A stretch of 52,062 nt of DNA from Chamaesiphon sp. 341R_metabat_111 (lineage in GTDB: Bacteria; Cyanobacteriota; Cyanobacteriia; Cyanobacteriales; Chamaesiphonaceae), in contig JANXVE010000117.1 in assembly GCA_025351825.1 (NCBI GenBank), positions 1 through 52,062 of the forward strand, written 5' to 3'. This document shows, one piece after another, positions 1 through 8,618 of the stretch. How positions within the stretch are numbered: position 1 is the stretch's first letter; every line of letters begins with the position of its first letter. The translations under genes and the position numbers were made by a program. The notes under the pieces are model-generated. The model did no database searches, was not told the DNA's origin, and saw only the letters and a list, made by a program, of their open reading frames with translations.

Positions 1-65
1 GTAGAAATACTCATAAAAATTAACCTAATTGGGACTGATAAATACTTGGGTCAAGCTAGCTGAAA

Positions 66-1397
66 TTATGTATTTTTAGCAGGACGATCGGCTTGAAAAT
101 ACTGCTCTAAGATCTGCTTGACAGATTCGATCGCTAAACTATTGCGATCGGCTACTTTGTCGTCAGGGTGAGAGACATTAGCATGAATATAGTCCAGTAA
201 ATCCAGATAAATATTGCCTAGCTTGCGAGATACTTTGGTCTGATAGTTGTTTGTCAGCTTGGTAATCTCGATCGGACTAAGTTCTGCCCAAGATCTGGAA
301 TCTTGTCGATCGATATTAGCTGCAATAAATCGATCTTGGGCAATGAGATAAGCGATTTCGCTCTGCTTCAAGTGCTGATGGTGGTAGAGTACAACCATTT
401 TTTGAGCCTCCGCAGGTAGGTTGTTGATGAATCGATCGATAACTGTGAACAACTGTCCCAATATCTGCGTCGATTCGTCGATATCTGGTGCGGGTAAACT
501 AGCATAGCGATCGATCGAAATAGAGCGAGATCGGTCGTCATAACTATGCACTACGGGACTAGCATTAGCCCGAATCAGACTGCCAACTCGATCGATTCTA
601 CTGCCTAATTCGGCAATCGTGATATCGATTCTCCGTTGGAGAGGCTCCGCCAACGAGATTGCCTGTACTGCTGCCAAAATCTCTTGCCAATCAGCCGATC
701 CTAGCTTATTTACACTGACTTTCGATCGCTCCAGGTAGCTCTTAAATACCTTACAAATTGAGATATCCAATTCCAATTGCTCTGGCACAATATTGGCGAC
801 TAAAGCTGCTCGCACCTTCGTATGGCTCGATCTAGCCACAACCCCCAGATTTGATAAGCCAAAATAAGGACGACCATTTGCCCTCAAGCTGGTGTAAGCA
901 TGATATTTCACTACTCGATAAGTCCATGCCTGCAAACCAACGAACAAATTCGGGTGGTACTGAGGATCGAAACCTGCTAGGAGATTCCGAACGCTCAATG
1001 TGGGCGAAACTAACTGTTCAAATAATTCTGGCGACTGTTGCGAACTAGGAATTTTTCGCCAAATATGACATGCTGCTTTGACAGTCATCGCTCCAATCCA
1101 ATTAAACCAGCAATTATCGCTACTTAGTGGGGATTGAGCCAATGCCGACCGATATAAATTATCGACGATCGTGGCGATCGATTCTTGCGATGATTGAGTT
1201 TCTGCCAATCGATCGAAATAAGTATTCACCAGATCGAGATTCGATCTCGACACGCCCCCAAGATCCAAATTTCCGGCTTGACAGACAGCCAGCACTGCCT
1301 TTGGATCGCATTTCCAGGCGATCTGGATCGAGCCAGATGGATGTACCTGCCACCTGTCGATCGATCGATAAAATATACTTAAAGGATTGATGGTCAT
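66..1397 (-). CDS. Divergent sigma-70-like regulator (hypothetical)
   Basis: This 443-residue protein looks like the poorly characterised cyanobacterial sigma-70-like group rather than a standard sigma factor. The middle (around residues 130-180) has the aromatic, basic stretch FVGLQAWTYRVVKYHAY, and residues about 328-405 read like a region-4 helix-turn-helix: AEAQKMVVLYHH, then a linker, then YQTKVSRKLGNIYLDLLDYI. No canonical region 2 RPDLI motif is visible, so promoter recognition is an inference from overall shape. The start is the ATG complementary to 1397, which gives a credible N-terminus. It could also be a structural HTH protein unrelated to transcription initiation. The gene is downstream of the protease gene on the same strand but separated by a terminator and a palindromic repeat, so it is probably transcribed on its own. 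Confidence 0.5.
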   Translation of the reverse strand: MTINPLSIFYRSIDRWQVHPSGSIQIAWKCDPKAVLAVCQAGNLDLGGVSRSNLDLVNTYFDRLAETQSSQESIATIVDNLYRSALAQSPLSSDNCWFNWIGAMTVKAACHIWRKIPSSQQSPELFEQLVSPTLSVRNLLAGFDPQYHPNLFVGLQAWTYRVVKYHAYTSLRANGRPYFGLSNLGVVARSSHTKVRAALVANIVPEQLELDISICKVFKSYLERSKVSVNKLGSADWQEILAAVQAISLAEPLQRRIDITIAELGSRIDRVGSLIRANASPVVHSYDDRSRSISIDRYASLPAPDIDESTQILGQLFTVIDRFINNLPAEAQKMVVLYHHQHLKQSEIAYLIAQDRFIAANIDRQDSRSWAELSPIEITKLTNNYQTKVSRKLGNIYLDLLDYIHANVSHPDDKVADRNSLAIESVKQILEQYFQADRPAKNT

Positions 1398-1473
1398 AGA
1401 TTTGGCATCGCTTGGCTCTAGTTTCGCAGCAGAAGTTAATTATTGATTGAGACAACTACTGGATTTTATGCAC

Positions 1474-1509
1474 AAAAAAAGGCGCGATCTTGATGGATCG
1501 CTCCTTTTT
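1474..1509 (-). terminator. Intrinsic terminator downstream of the S41 protease gene
   Basis: AAAAAGGCGCGATC (1476-1489) pairs with GATCGCTCCTTTTT (1496-1509) with a single mismatch, flanked by A and T runs on both sides, so it can terminate in either direction. Read on the minus strand it lies beyond the end of the protease gene and before the sigma-like gene. Confidence 0.7.
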
Positions 1510-1563
1510 AAGATTGCACTAGATATACTCAAATCTCGTGCCAGTATATGAAAACTAGCAAAA

Positions 1564-1642
1564 GCGTAGATCCAGGGTACCCATTAAGGGCACCCCTACA
1601 GGTTAATTGTGTAGGGGTGCCCTTAATGGGTACCCTCTACGC
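1564..1642. repeat. Palindromic repeat element, copy 1
   Basis: The left arm (1574-1600, beginning AGGGTACCCATTAAGGGC) and right arm (1610-1636, ending TTAATGGGTACCCT) are perfect 27-bp reverse complements around a 9-nt loop. Outside a small bulge the stem resumes with GCGTAG (1564-1569) and CTACGC (1637-1642). A near-identical element lies at 31924-31984. Confidence 0.9.
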
Positions 1643-1677
1643 TAAGTAATAGTATTTTCAAACCGCTGAAGTTAATC

Positions 1678-2952
1678 CTAGCGACGAACTTGCAATACCG
1701 AGATCGCCCGTTGATACTGGGGATCTTGCTTGCCGCCCATCAAGGCTGGCGAGTCAGAGAGGTTTTGCCGATCCATGCTATTGAGATCTACTTTGATATC
1801 TGGTGTTACGCCTTTGTGCCCGATATCCGTACCATTGGGCGTGTAGTAGTGAGCGACTGTCACCGCCATTCCCGAACCGTCGGAGAGGGAGTGGACGGAT
1901 TGAACTAGAGCTTTGCCAAATGTCTGAGCACCGACAATTTGGGCGCGGCGGTTGTCCTTGAGTGCGCCTGCGAGAATCTCACTGGCACTCGCGGAGTTGC
2001 CATCTACCAATACCGCCATCGGCAGTTGCGTCAAAGCACCCTGCACGGCACTAAAATTTTCGTTACCGCCTTTGCGATCGACAGTTTTAACGATCGTGCC
2101 GTTGTCCATCCACATTCTGGCGATTTCGACACTAGCTTGGAGTAGTCCACCAGGATTGCCACGCATATCTAGCACGTAAGCATTCACCTGTTTGCGGTTG
2201 AGATCCTTGATGGCTTTTTCCATCTGCTCGGCTGAGTGGGAGCTAAATTCAGATAGGCGAATATACCCGACTTTCAGATTGCCTTCTTGTTTTAATTCAG
2301 AGAATACTGAAGATACTTCGATTTGGGCGCGGGTGAGCGGAATATCGAAGGGGAGCTTGCCACCACGAGCGATTTTGAGCGTAATTGATTTGCCAATCTC
2401 GCCCCGAATCAGGCTAATTGCTCCCTCAAGCGTCATGTTCTGGGTCGATTTGCCATCGATCGCCACAATCGTATCACCAGCCTTGATTCCAGCTTTAGAG
2501 GCTGGGGAATTATCGATCGCTTCGGCGACGATCAATTGCTTGGTTTTGGGGTTGGCTTCCAATTTGATGCCGACACCAGACATTTCACCACTGGTTTGAT
2601 TATTGAGCGATTGAAACTGCTGTGGATCCATGAAGCGGGTGTAAGGATCGCCCAATTTTCGCAGGATCGATCGAATGGCGATGTGTGCCTCCTGACGATT
2701 GCTATAGTTGCGTTTGAGCAATTCCATCCTGGTTTTTTGCCAGTCCAATCGATTGAATGTCCCATCTACATATTCCCGATTGACGATCTGCCAAGCTTCG
2801 TCAACGACGGCTTTGGGACTATCTTTGAAGGAGGCAACGGCAGAGCTAGCACAAATTGGTAACAGTGTTGCCAGGAACGCTCCGGTAAACATGGCTCCAC
2901 GCAAGGCTAATTGATGTTGCCAAATAGATCGGGCTGTAGATGGTTTAATCAT
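1678..2952 (-). CDS. S41 carboxyl-terminal processing protease (Ctp family)
   Basis: A 424-residue periplasmic or lumenal serine protease of the CtpA/B/C family, whose members trim C-termini of exported proteins; CtpA matures the D1 protein of photosystem II. An N-terminal hydrophobic stretch (around residues 17-40, ending ASSAVAS) is a signal peptide. A PDZ domain spans about residues 115-200 (GVGIKLEAN, GIKAGDTIVAIDG). The catalytic serine is in NSASASEILAG (around 320-325), with the lysine of the Ser-Lys dyad in QTFGKALVQ about 25 residues later. The GNPGG motif precedes it. Which cyanobacterial paralogue (A, B or C) this is cannot be decided from sequence reading alone, so no symbol is given. 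It ends with a terminator. Confidence 0.93.
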   Translation of the reverse strand: MIKPSTARSIWQHQLALRGAMFTGAFLATLLPICASSAVASFKDSPKAVVDEAWQIVNREYVDGTFNRLDWQKTRMELLKRNYSNRQEAHIAIRSILRKLGDPYTRFMDPQQFQSLNNQTSGEMSGVGIKLEANPKTKQLIVAEAIDNSPASKAGIKAGDTIVAIDGKSTQNMTLEGAISLIRGEIGKSITLKIARGGKLPFDIPLTRAQIEVSSVFSELKQEGNLKVGYIRLSEFSSHSAEQMEKAIKDLNRKQVNAYVLDMRGNPGGLLQASVEIARMWMDNGTIVKTVDRKGGNENFSAVQGALTQLPMAVLVDGNSASASEILAGALKDNRRAQIVGAQTFGKALVQSVHSLSDGSGMAVTVAHYYTPNGTDIGHKGVTPDIKVDLNSMDRQNLSDSPALMGGKQDPQYQRAISVLQVRR

Positions 2953-3211
2953 AGTGAAGATAATGCCAGTGCTTGGAATTGGTTACTTGAGATATCTAGA
3001 AATTGCGACAGAGTAAAATAACTTATCCAGCTAATTTAACTCGATCGTCGTAGCTGAGGCTTCAGATAATACTTTTTATTCAATACACGTCAAAAAACTT
3101 ATTAAACCGTAACTTAAAATATGCTGAATAACTCGACGGGTTGATGGTGTATGCACAATTCTAATCACTAGAATCGAAATTGTCATCGATCGGATCGCCA
3201 GATCTACTGAA
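2953..3211. other. Intergenic region, nothing recognised
   Basis: This 259-bp AT-rich stretch lies between the protease start and the end of the nuclease gene, both on the minus strand. It must carry the protease promoter, but no clear element could be assigned. Confidence 0.5.
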
Positions 3212-3991
3212 TTAAATTGGGATCGTTGGGACCAGATTGAGATCGTGACTGGTAAATGTATCACTAGATGCCAAATTTAGATCTTTACGACCACATCGAG
3301 CTGCAAAATTGCATCGATCGCACAAACCTTTGGACGCGGCTACTTGGGGGAAAGGTTCCCGCAGGTGCTGGTAAGCATCGAGCCAATCGGTGAGCTTGGC
3401 GAGTAATTCCAGCAGATCTGTTTTGGTTTGAGTATGTTGCTTGAGCGTATAACTAATCTTGACCGATTTGGGCTGGGGTGTAGACTGGATGAACCAATAG
3501 CTAAACGCAATTTGCTTGGGGACATAATTGCTAGTTTCGGCAAGTACATATAAGTAGAGTCGCGTTTGCCATTCTAGATCTAGATCTTTCTTATATTTAG
3601 GTAGTGGGTAAGTTTTCCAGTCAATAATATCTGCTCGATCTGGGTGCAAAATTACCAGATCGTAGATGGCTGTGAATAGATAATCGCCCAGCTCTAATGT
3701 CCGCACCTGTTCACTTTCTCGCCAAGCTTGAGGATCTGACTCGAATAGGGCGGGTGCTGTCTGAAGCATCGCTTGCATCCAGATATTTAGTTGGGGTGAA
3801 CACGCTAAAATCGGTTCGATCGGTAGTCCCAATTCCCGCTGATGCATCAATAGGTGAAAGTCACTGCCCAATTGAGTTTTGACCTGTTGGGCTGGATTTA
3901 TCGGTAGGTTTAATCGATCGAAATAAGTATGCTCGAATTGGCGCGGGCACTTTTCGAGAATTGTGAGGTGTCGTTGAGATATTCTCAGCAC
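3212..3991 (-). CDS. RecB-like PD-(D/E)XK nuclease family protein
   Basis: A 259-residue stand-alone nuclease domain of the RecB/Cas4/AddB type. The nuclease core is visible as LFTAIYDLVILHPDRADIIDWKTY, where D of the YDLV strand and the later D-W-K give the D...(D/E)XK signature, followed by the helix motif EWQTRLYLYVLAE. One cysteine near the N-terminus (CPRQF, about residue 15) plus a C-terminal CDRCNFAARC resemble the four-cysteine iron-sulphur clasp of Cas4 and AddB; that is inference from spacing. No helicase domain or cas gene is nearby, so its partner is unknown. It starts 26 bp after the fibrillin gene and is probably co-transcribed with it. Confidence 0.82.
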   Translation of the reverse strand: MLRISQRHLTILEKCPRQFEHTYFDRLNLPINPAQQVKTQLGSDFHLLMHQRELGLPIEPILACSPQLNIWMQAMLQTAPALFESDPQAWRESEQVRTLELGDYLFTAIYDLVILHPDRADIIDWKTYPLPKYKKDLDLEWQTRLYLYVLAETSNYVPKQIAFSYWFIQSTPQPKSVKISYTLKQHTQTKTDLLELLAKLTDWLDAYQHLREPFPQVAASKGLCDRCNFAARCGRKDLNLASSDTFTSHDLNLVPTIPI

Positions 3992-4002
3992 AGGAATTAG
4001 GG

Positions 4003-4026
4003 GTTAGGCTTTGGGCTTTAGGCTTT
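4003..4026. repeat. GGCTTTA/TAAAGCC short tandem repeat
   Basis: The stretch contains GGGGTTAGGCTTTGGGC followed by TTTAGGCTTTAG: three near-tandem copies of a 7-bp unit, the same unit as at 9908-10006. On the minus strand it supplies the last codons (Lys-Ala) and the stop of the fibrillin gene. Confidence 0.65.
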
Positions 4027-4611
4027 AGTTAAAACGAAGATGCTGCCTTCATTACCGCGACTGATGCGGAGCGATTCGTCGAGATAGGTGACTTCGAGCC
4101 ATGCGGGTGCTCTGTCTGCTTTGCGATTGATTGGCAGATCGATCGCGGTGAATTTTTGACCATTTTCGATCGCAGTAATCAGCCTGTCTGGTGTTGAATA
4201 GTCAATCAGCTTCTGGAGTCCAATTACAGAGCGATTAAATTCGACGTTTACCCTACATTCGCTAGTTGGTGTGAATTTAGCAACGATCGATACAATCCCA
4301 TTCAATCCAGGAATGATGCTGCTGACTTCCGCAATATTATATACCGCGCTCGTCTTCGGTCGCAGACACTGATAGATCGTACCGAGTTTAACCAAGGGGA
4401 ACTTATCGATACCCAGCAAACTTTGGCTACTAGTATAGAGCAATCGCCAATCCCCAGCGAGGAGATCGATCGCGGTTGTCAGTGGGCGAGGATGCGGATT
4501 TCGCGACTCCAATGCCGTGACTGTCGCCAGGATCGCTTGCTTGTCTGTTGGCGTTGCCAGAATACCGCGATCTTTGGTGGAGATCTCTGCGAGTAGTTGA
4601 GCTTTGAGCAT
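4018..4611 (-). CDS. PAP/fibrillin family protein
   Basis: A 197-residue member of the plastid-lipid-associated protein (fibrillin) family, which in cyanobacteria and chloroplasts is thylakoid- or lipid-associated. Diagnostic stretches are LAGDWRLLYTSSQSLLG (around residues 50-66), the central strand run with ECRVNVEFNRS, and the C-terminal WLEVTYLDESLRISRGNEGSIFVL, the usual end of the PAP domain. Length is normal for the bacterial family. The final residues and stop codon are encoded by a short tandem repeat. It is followed 26 bp later by the RecB-like nuclease gene on the same strand. Confidence 0.9.
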   Translation of the reverse strand: MLKAQLLAEISTKDRGILATPTDKQAILATVTALESRNPHPRPLTTAIDLLAGDWRLLYTSSQSLLGIDKFPLVKLGTIYQCLRPKTSAVYNIAEVSSIIPGLNGIVSIVAKFTPTSECRVNVEFNRSVIGLQKLIDYSTPDRLITAIENGQKFTAIDLPINRKADRAPAWLEVTYLDESLRISRGNEGSIFVLTKA

Positions 4612-4671
4612 AAAAATTCCTGATTGAATCAGTGATAAACTATGAGAACTTGCAAGCTTAATCGATTCACT

Positions 4672-4956
4672 ATGTCTAATAACCTCGATACTCTCGATCT
4701 CGATGCCCTAGACGCATTTGTCAATCCAGCGTTGAAACAACAAAATCGTTATGAACCAGCACCAGTGATCGCAGTGCAACGGAATACATCTATTCTAGAG
4801 TGGTTAGAATCACAGGGGAGATTGATCGATCGAGACGAACGGGATCCGGCGATCTCAGCCCTAGATCAACCCAATCTAGAAGAAGAATTATTTGAAGATG
4901 ACAATAGCTACCAGGAAGAAGAAAGCGACGATTCTGACGATAGCGACGACGACTAG
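4672..4956 (+). CDS. Small acidic DUF3134-like protein
   Basis: A short protein of 94 residues if translated from the ATG at 4672. An upstream in-frame ATG at 4642 would add ten basic residues (MRTCKLNRFT) that do not fit the rest. The middle, NPALKQQNRYEPAPVIAVQ followed by SILEWLESQGRLI, matches my memory of the cyanobacterial DUF3134 family. The C-terminal third is extremely acidic (EEELFEDDN, then SDDSDDSDDD). Function is unknown. It precedes mraY by 65 bp on the same strand and is divergent from the fibrillin gene. Confidence 0.75.
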   Translation: MSNNLDTLDLDALDAFVNPALKQQNRYEPAPVIAVQRNTSILEWLESQGRLIDRDERDPAISALDQPNLEEELFEDDNSYQEEESDDSDDSDDD

Positions 4957-5021
4957 ATCCTCAAACCACCACAATTAATTTGCAGATAGAAGTAGTGATG
5001 AAATTAGTTTGGAGACAATAG

Positions 5022-6110
5022 ATGGAAAGTCAACCAGCGTCTGAAAAGGGCTTGAATCCGACGGGGACTGGGTTACTGATTTTACTAGGAGCGATCCTGA
5101 CTGGATCGATCGTGTATCTTGATTGGCAAAATGGTAGCAGCATGAGAAGATCGCTGTTGGTGCCATTTTTGGTATCGACAGTGATGGTGGGAACGATCGG
5201 TTATCGAGCAATTCCCATGCTCAAGCAGTTGAAAATGGGTCAGTTTATTCGGGAAGATGGCCCCCAAACACATCTCAAAAAAGCTGGAACGCCCACGATG
5301 GGCGGCATCTTTGTTGTACCTGTTGGTGTATTGCTCGGAATTATTGGATCGCAATTTAATCCCGACGCGATCGCCGTAGCTGTAGCTAGTATGGGCTATC
5401 TGGCGATCGGTGGCGTGGATGACTGGAAAAGCTTGAGCAATGGTCAAAATGAAGGTCTGACTCCCAAGGGTAAGCTATTATTGCAGTTTGCAATCGCGAT
5501 CGCTTTTTGCGGCTGGGCATTTTACAGTAGGGGCACCAGCATTACGACTGTTCATCTACCGTTTAATTTAGTTTTGCCATTGGGCTTCCTGTTTTGGGGA
5601 CTAGCCATATTTACATTACTAGCAGAAAGCAATGCGACCAATCTCACCGACGGTGTAGATGGATTGGCTGGCGGCACTGGCGCGATCGCTTTAGCAGGTT
5701 TAGCCGCAATTATTTTCCCCAAGGAACCTCAATTAGCCGTCTTCTGTATCTGTCTCAGTGGTGCCTATCTGGGCTTTGTCGTCCACAATCGCAACAAAGC
5801 AAAGGTGTTCATGGGTGACACGGGTTCTCTCGCCTTGGGTGGTGCCCTCGCTGCTGTCGGGATTCTAACCGAGAATATCTGGCCATTACTGATTATCAGC
5901 GGGATCTTTGCGATCGAAGCTCTATCCGTCACTCTCCAAGTCGGCTATTACAAAGCCACCAAAGATGCTGATGGCAAGGGTAAACGATTATTTAAAATGG
6001 CTCCAATTCACCACCACCTAGAATTGAGTGGTTGGACAGAAACCCAAGTAGTCGGCATGTTCTACGCGATCGAATCAATCTTAGTGCTGATTGCCCTAGC
6101 GACTAAATAA
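5022..6110 (+). CDS. mraY: Phospho-N-acetylmuramoyl-pentapeptide-transferase
   Basis: MraY transfers phospho-MurNAc-pentapeptide from UDP to undecaprenyl phosphate, making lipid I at the inner face of the plasma membrane. The 362-residue polytopic protein has the family signatures: THLKKAGTPTMGGIF near residue 85, the Mg-binding GGVDDWKSLS near 130, NATNLTDGVDGLAGG near 205, FMGDTGSLALGG near 265 and the PIHHHLELSGW motif near 325. About ten hydrophobic segments are visible. A GGAGA ribosome site lies 10 bp before the ATG. It is isolated from the usual mur/dcw cluster, as is common in cyanobacteria. Confidence 0.97.
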   Translation: MESQPASEKGLNPTGTGLLILLGAILTGSIVYLDWQNGSSMRRSLLVPFLVSTVMVGTIGYRAIPMLKQLKMGQFIREDGPQTHLKKAGTPTMGGIFVVPVGVLLGIIGSQFNPDAIAVAVASMGYLAIGGVDDWKSLSNGQNEGLTPKGKLLLQFAIAIAFCGWAFYSRGTSITTVHLPFNLVLPLGFLFWGLAIFTLLAESNATNLTDGVDGLAGGTGAIALAGLAAIIFPKEPQLAVFCICLSGAYLGFVVHNRNKAKVFMGDTGSLALGGALAAVGILTENIWPLLIISGIFAIEALSVTLQVGYYKATKDADGKGKRLFKMAPIHHHLELSGWTETQVVGMFYAIESILVLIALATK

Positions 6111-6170
6111 CCCTCTATTCTCTTCTTGTCCCTTACCCTCCATACACAAGTCTATTGAAGTTGATTCGTG

Positions 6171-6323
6171 GATCTATACCCCACCCAACCTCCCCTTGGA
6201 AAGGGGAGGAGCTAGGTCATCGTTAATAATCTAAAACTTGCATACATGATAAATTTCCCCTTGAAAAGTGGAACTCTTGTCCCCTCCCCTTTATAAGGGG
6301 AGGGCTAGGGTGGGGTAAAGATC
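6171..6323. repeat. MITE-like palindromic intergenic element
   Basis: Between mraY and the HEAT-repeat gene, GATCTaTACCCCACCC (from 6171) is mirrored by GGTGGGGTAaAGATC (ending 6323). Inside, two nested C-rich/G-rich hairpins (CCTCCCCTT GGA AAGGGGAGG, and CCCCTCCCCTTTATAAGGGGAGGG) are visible. The 153-bp unit has terminal inverted repeats and no coding capacity, so it resembles a miniature non-autonomous element. Confidence 0.7.
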
Positions 6324-6349
6324 TCCGCACCAACTCCAATCCCACAAAC

Positions 6350-7513
6350 ATGGTAGCATCTCATCTCGATCGTGCCAAAGCCGCCGCAGACAATGGAAAT
6401 TGGTCGATCGCGATCGACCATCTTCAACAGCTATCGATCGACCAAATTACCCGCAGCGGGCTAGTTCTAGATATCGCCCTCCAAGTCCTGATTCAGGGTG
6501 ATTTTGACCAGCAGTGGGAGATCGCCAAAATCATCCCCAAACTGGGCGATATTGCCGTCCAACCACTATTAGATCTGCTCAATGATATTGACATCGATCC
6601 AGAAGATCGGTGGGTTGTCGCGAGGATTTTGGGAGAGTTCGATCGACCCCAAGTAGTCACCGCCGCGATCGAATTAATTCAGCAGCAGGAAGATCCCGAA
6701 CTAGCTGAAATTGCCATCGATGCATTAACTAAAATTGGTGTTTCTGCGATTTCAGCGTTAACAGATCTTTTTGACACCCCAAATCGACATACTGCGATTG
6801 CTACTCTAGCCAAAATCCGCCACTCTAAGACGATCGAGCCACTAATTCAAGTCATCGACGATCCAGATCCACTGCTGCGGAGTCTCGTCGTTGAGGCACT
6901 AGGCAGCTTTCACGATCCCCGCATTCCACCACTGCTCATAACCAAGCTCACCGATGTCGCCCCATCTGTCCGTAAAGCCGCTGTTACCGCCCTCTGTCTG
7001 CGGAGTGACTTAGCTGCTGAATTAGATCTGAGCCAACATCTGCGCCCGTTATTATTCGACCTCAATTTAGCCGTCTGTCAGGCGACAGCTTTGGGTTTAG
7101 CGCGATTGCCCGATCGTTTAAACATCGAAGTTCTAGCATCAGTATTATTATCCCCGCAGACACCTCCTGAACTCCAATCTTCAGTTATTCTCGCATTGGG
7201 TTGGATTGGGACTAGATCTGCGATAGATAATCTGATGGCGGCTTTCCCAGATGTAGCTCCAAGTTTAGCACCAGAAATTGCGATCGCGATCGGTAAAACA
7301 GATCGCGAACAAATTTATGCCAGCCAAGTCCTCGCCGATTGCTTACAAAGAGTAGATCCATCTGCTGCTATTATCAAGCAGGAAATAGCCACAGCATTGG
7401 GGAACCTGGGCAATCCAGATATTGTCCCAGATCTAGTTCGGCTACTGAGCGATCCAGACGATCGAGTCAAGCTATATGCAATGAATGCCATCTCAAAACT
7501 CTCAAATATTTGA
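6350..7513 (+). CDS. HEAT/PBS-lyase-like repeat protein
   Basis: This 387-residue all-helical protein is built of roughly 30-residue HEAT-like repeats from about residue 60 to the end, for example PLIQVIDDPDPLLRSLVVEALGSF-type units and the last one PDLVRLLSDPDDRVKLYAMNAIS. Such repeats occur in cyanobacterial phycobilin lyases (CpcE/F, NblB) and in scaffold proteins. No phycobiliprotein or lyase partner gene lies beside it, so bilin handling is only one possibility. The start ATG at 6350 directly follows the palindromic element, whose insertion may have replaced the original promoter region. Confidence 0.82.
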   Translation: MVASHLDRAKAAADNGNWSIAIDHLQQLSIDQITRSGLVLDIALQVLIQGDFDQQWEIAKIIPKLGDIAVQPLLDLLNDIDIDPEDRWVVARILGEFDRPQVVTAAIELIQQQEDPELAEIAIDALTKIGVSAISALTDLFDTPNRHTAIATLAKIRHSKTIEPLIQVIDDPDPLLRSLVVEALGSFHDPRIPPLLITKLTDVAPSVRKAAVTALCLRSDLAAELDLSQHLRPLLFDLNLAVCQATALGLARLPDRLNIEVLASVLLSPQTPPELQSSVILALGWIGTRSAIDNLMAAFPDVAPSLAPEIAIAIGKTDREQIYASQVLADCLQRVDPSAAIIKQEIATALGNLGNPDIVPDLVRLLSDPDDRVKLYAMNAISKLSNI

Positions 7514-7599
7514 GTGTAAAGGATAACAACTTAAATGGGTAATATAACTATGACAGTAGTTGTGTTCCAACTCAAAACTAGAGCTAGAAATTTTTAACA

Positions 7600-8409
7600 A
7601 TGTCCAGACTTTCAACCTCATTGCTATCTACCGCCGGATTACTGCTCGTGACAACATTAGCAATGATTCCGACTAGAATTCATGCCGAAACTAAGGTACC
7701 CGCGACAGTAACAGCCCCATTACCAGTAAAAGGATTGCCAGTACCAGCCGTTGGCAGCACTGATTCCTTGCCCAAGACAGCCGAGACTCGCCCAGCAGCG
7801 GTACCAGAAATAGTCAAGCCATCAACTGGCGCAAGTATTGCTACTCCTAGCAAACCAGTAACTAGTACTGCAATTTCCGCTCCTGTCAAACCAGTAATTA
7901 ATACGGCAATTCCTGCCCCTGTCAAACCAGCAACTAGCACTGCAATTCCCCCTACTACTCCAACAACCGCTCCATCAAAACCCGCCGTTGCAGCAACCAG
8001 TCAGCCACCAACAGTCGAGCTTGTTACCCTGACACTCAAACTCAAAGAAAAAAAAGTATACGTCTACAAAGATGGTAAAGCTGTTGCCAACTATCCTGTC
8101 GCCATCGGCAAAAAAGGCTGGGAAACACCCACAGGTGACTGGTACGTGATGGAAAAAATCACCAACCCAGGCTGGACTAGCTTCAAGAACGGCTCAACTA
8201 TTGCTCCTGGCAAGACAAACCCTCTCGGCGAACGCTGGATTGGCTTCTGGACTGATGGTAAAGATACGATCGGCTTTCACGGCACCCCAGATGTGAAATC
8301 CATTGGTAAAGCTGTCTCTCATGGCTGCGTGCGGATGTTTGACAAAGATGTCAAAGCCTTATTCCCACTGGTTAAAGTGGGTACTACTGTGAAAGTAGTG
8401 AATGAGTAA
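7600..8409 (+). CDS. L,D-transpeptidase (YkuD domain), exported
   Basis: An exported 269-residue cell-wall enzyme. Residues 1-29 form a signal peptide ending IHA. Residues 30-145 are a low-complexity Pro/Thr/Ala/Lys linker with a repeated unit of about 15 residues (TAISAPVKPVIN, TAIPAPVKPATS). Residues 148-268 are the YkuD catalytic domain with HGTPD and the active-site SHGCVRM (Cys near 242). The family forms 3-3 peptidoglycan cross-links or anchors proteins to the wall. The domain is a short, complete YkuD type. A hairpin terminator follows immediately. Confidence 0.93.
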   Translation: MSRLSTSLLSTAGLLLVTTLAMIPTRIHAETKVPATVTAPLPVKGLPVPAVGSTDSLPKTAETRPAAVPEIVKPSTGASIATPSKPVTSTAISAPVKPVINTAIPAPVKPATSTAIPPTTPTTAPSKPAVAATSQPPTVELVTLTLKLKEKKVYVYKDGKAVANYPVAIGKKGWETPTGDWYVMEKITNPGWTSFKNGSTIAPGKTNPLGERWIGFWTDGKDTIGFHGTPDVKSIGKAVSHGCVRMFDKDVKALFPLVKVGTTVKVVNE

Positions 8410-8422
8410 ATTCCCTCAAAAA

Positions 8423-8458
8423 AAAGAGTGGAAACTAGTTTTCACTCTTTGAACTTTT
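8423..8458 (+). terminator. Intrinsic terminator after the L,D-transpeptidase gene
   Basis: AAAGAGTGGAAACT (8423-8436) pairs with AGTTTTCACTCTTT (8437-8450) with only one G-U pair, followed by GAACTTTTATT. The gene facing it on the minus strand ends at 8619. Confidence 0.75.
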
Positions 8459-8618
8459 ATTCTACTTAAAATGGGATTAGGCTACTCAACTCCTATGGCA
8501 ATCTAGATGAAATTTAGGGCAATTCTGTTCCAATTCAGCAGAATCAGTAGCGTCTTGCCCTTGTACATCTAGCCCCGATAACTTGAGTCAACCAAAACTG
8601 CTCAGACCAAAATATACA

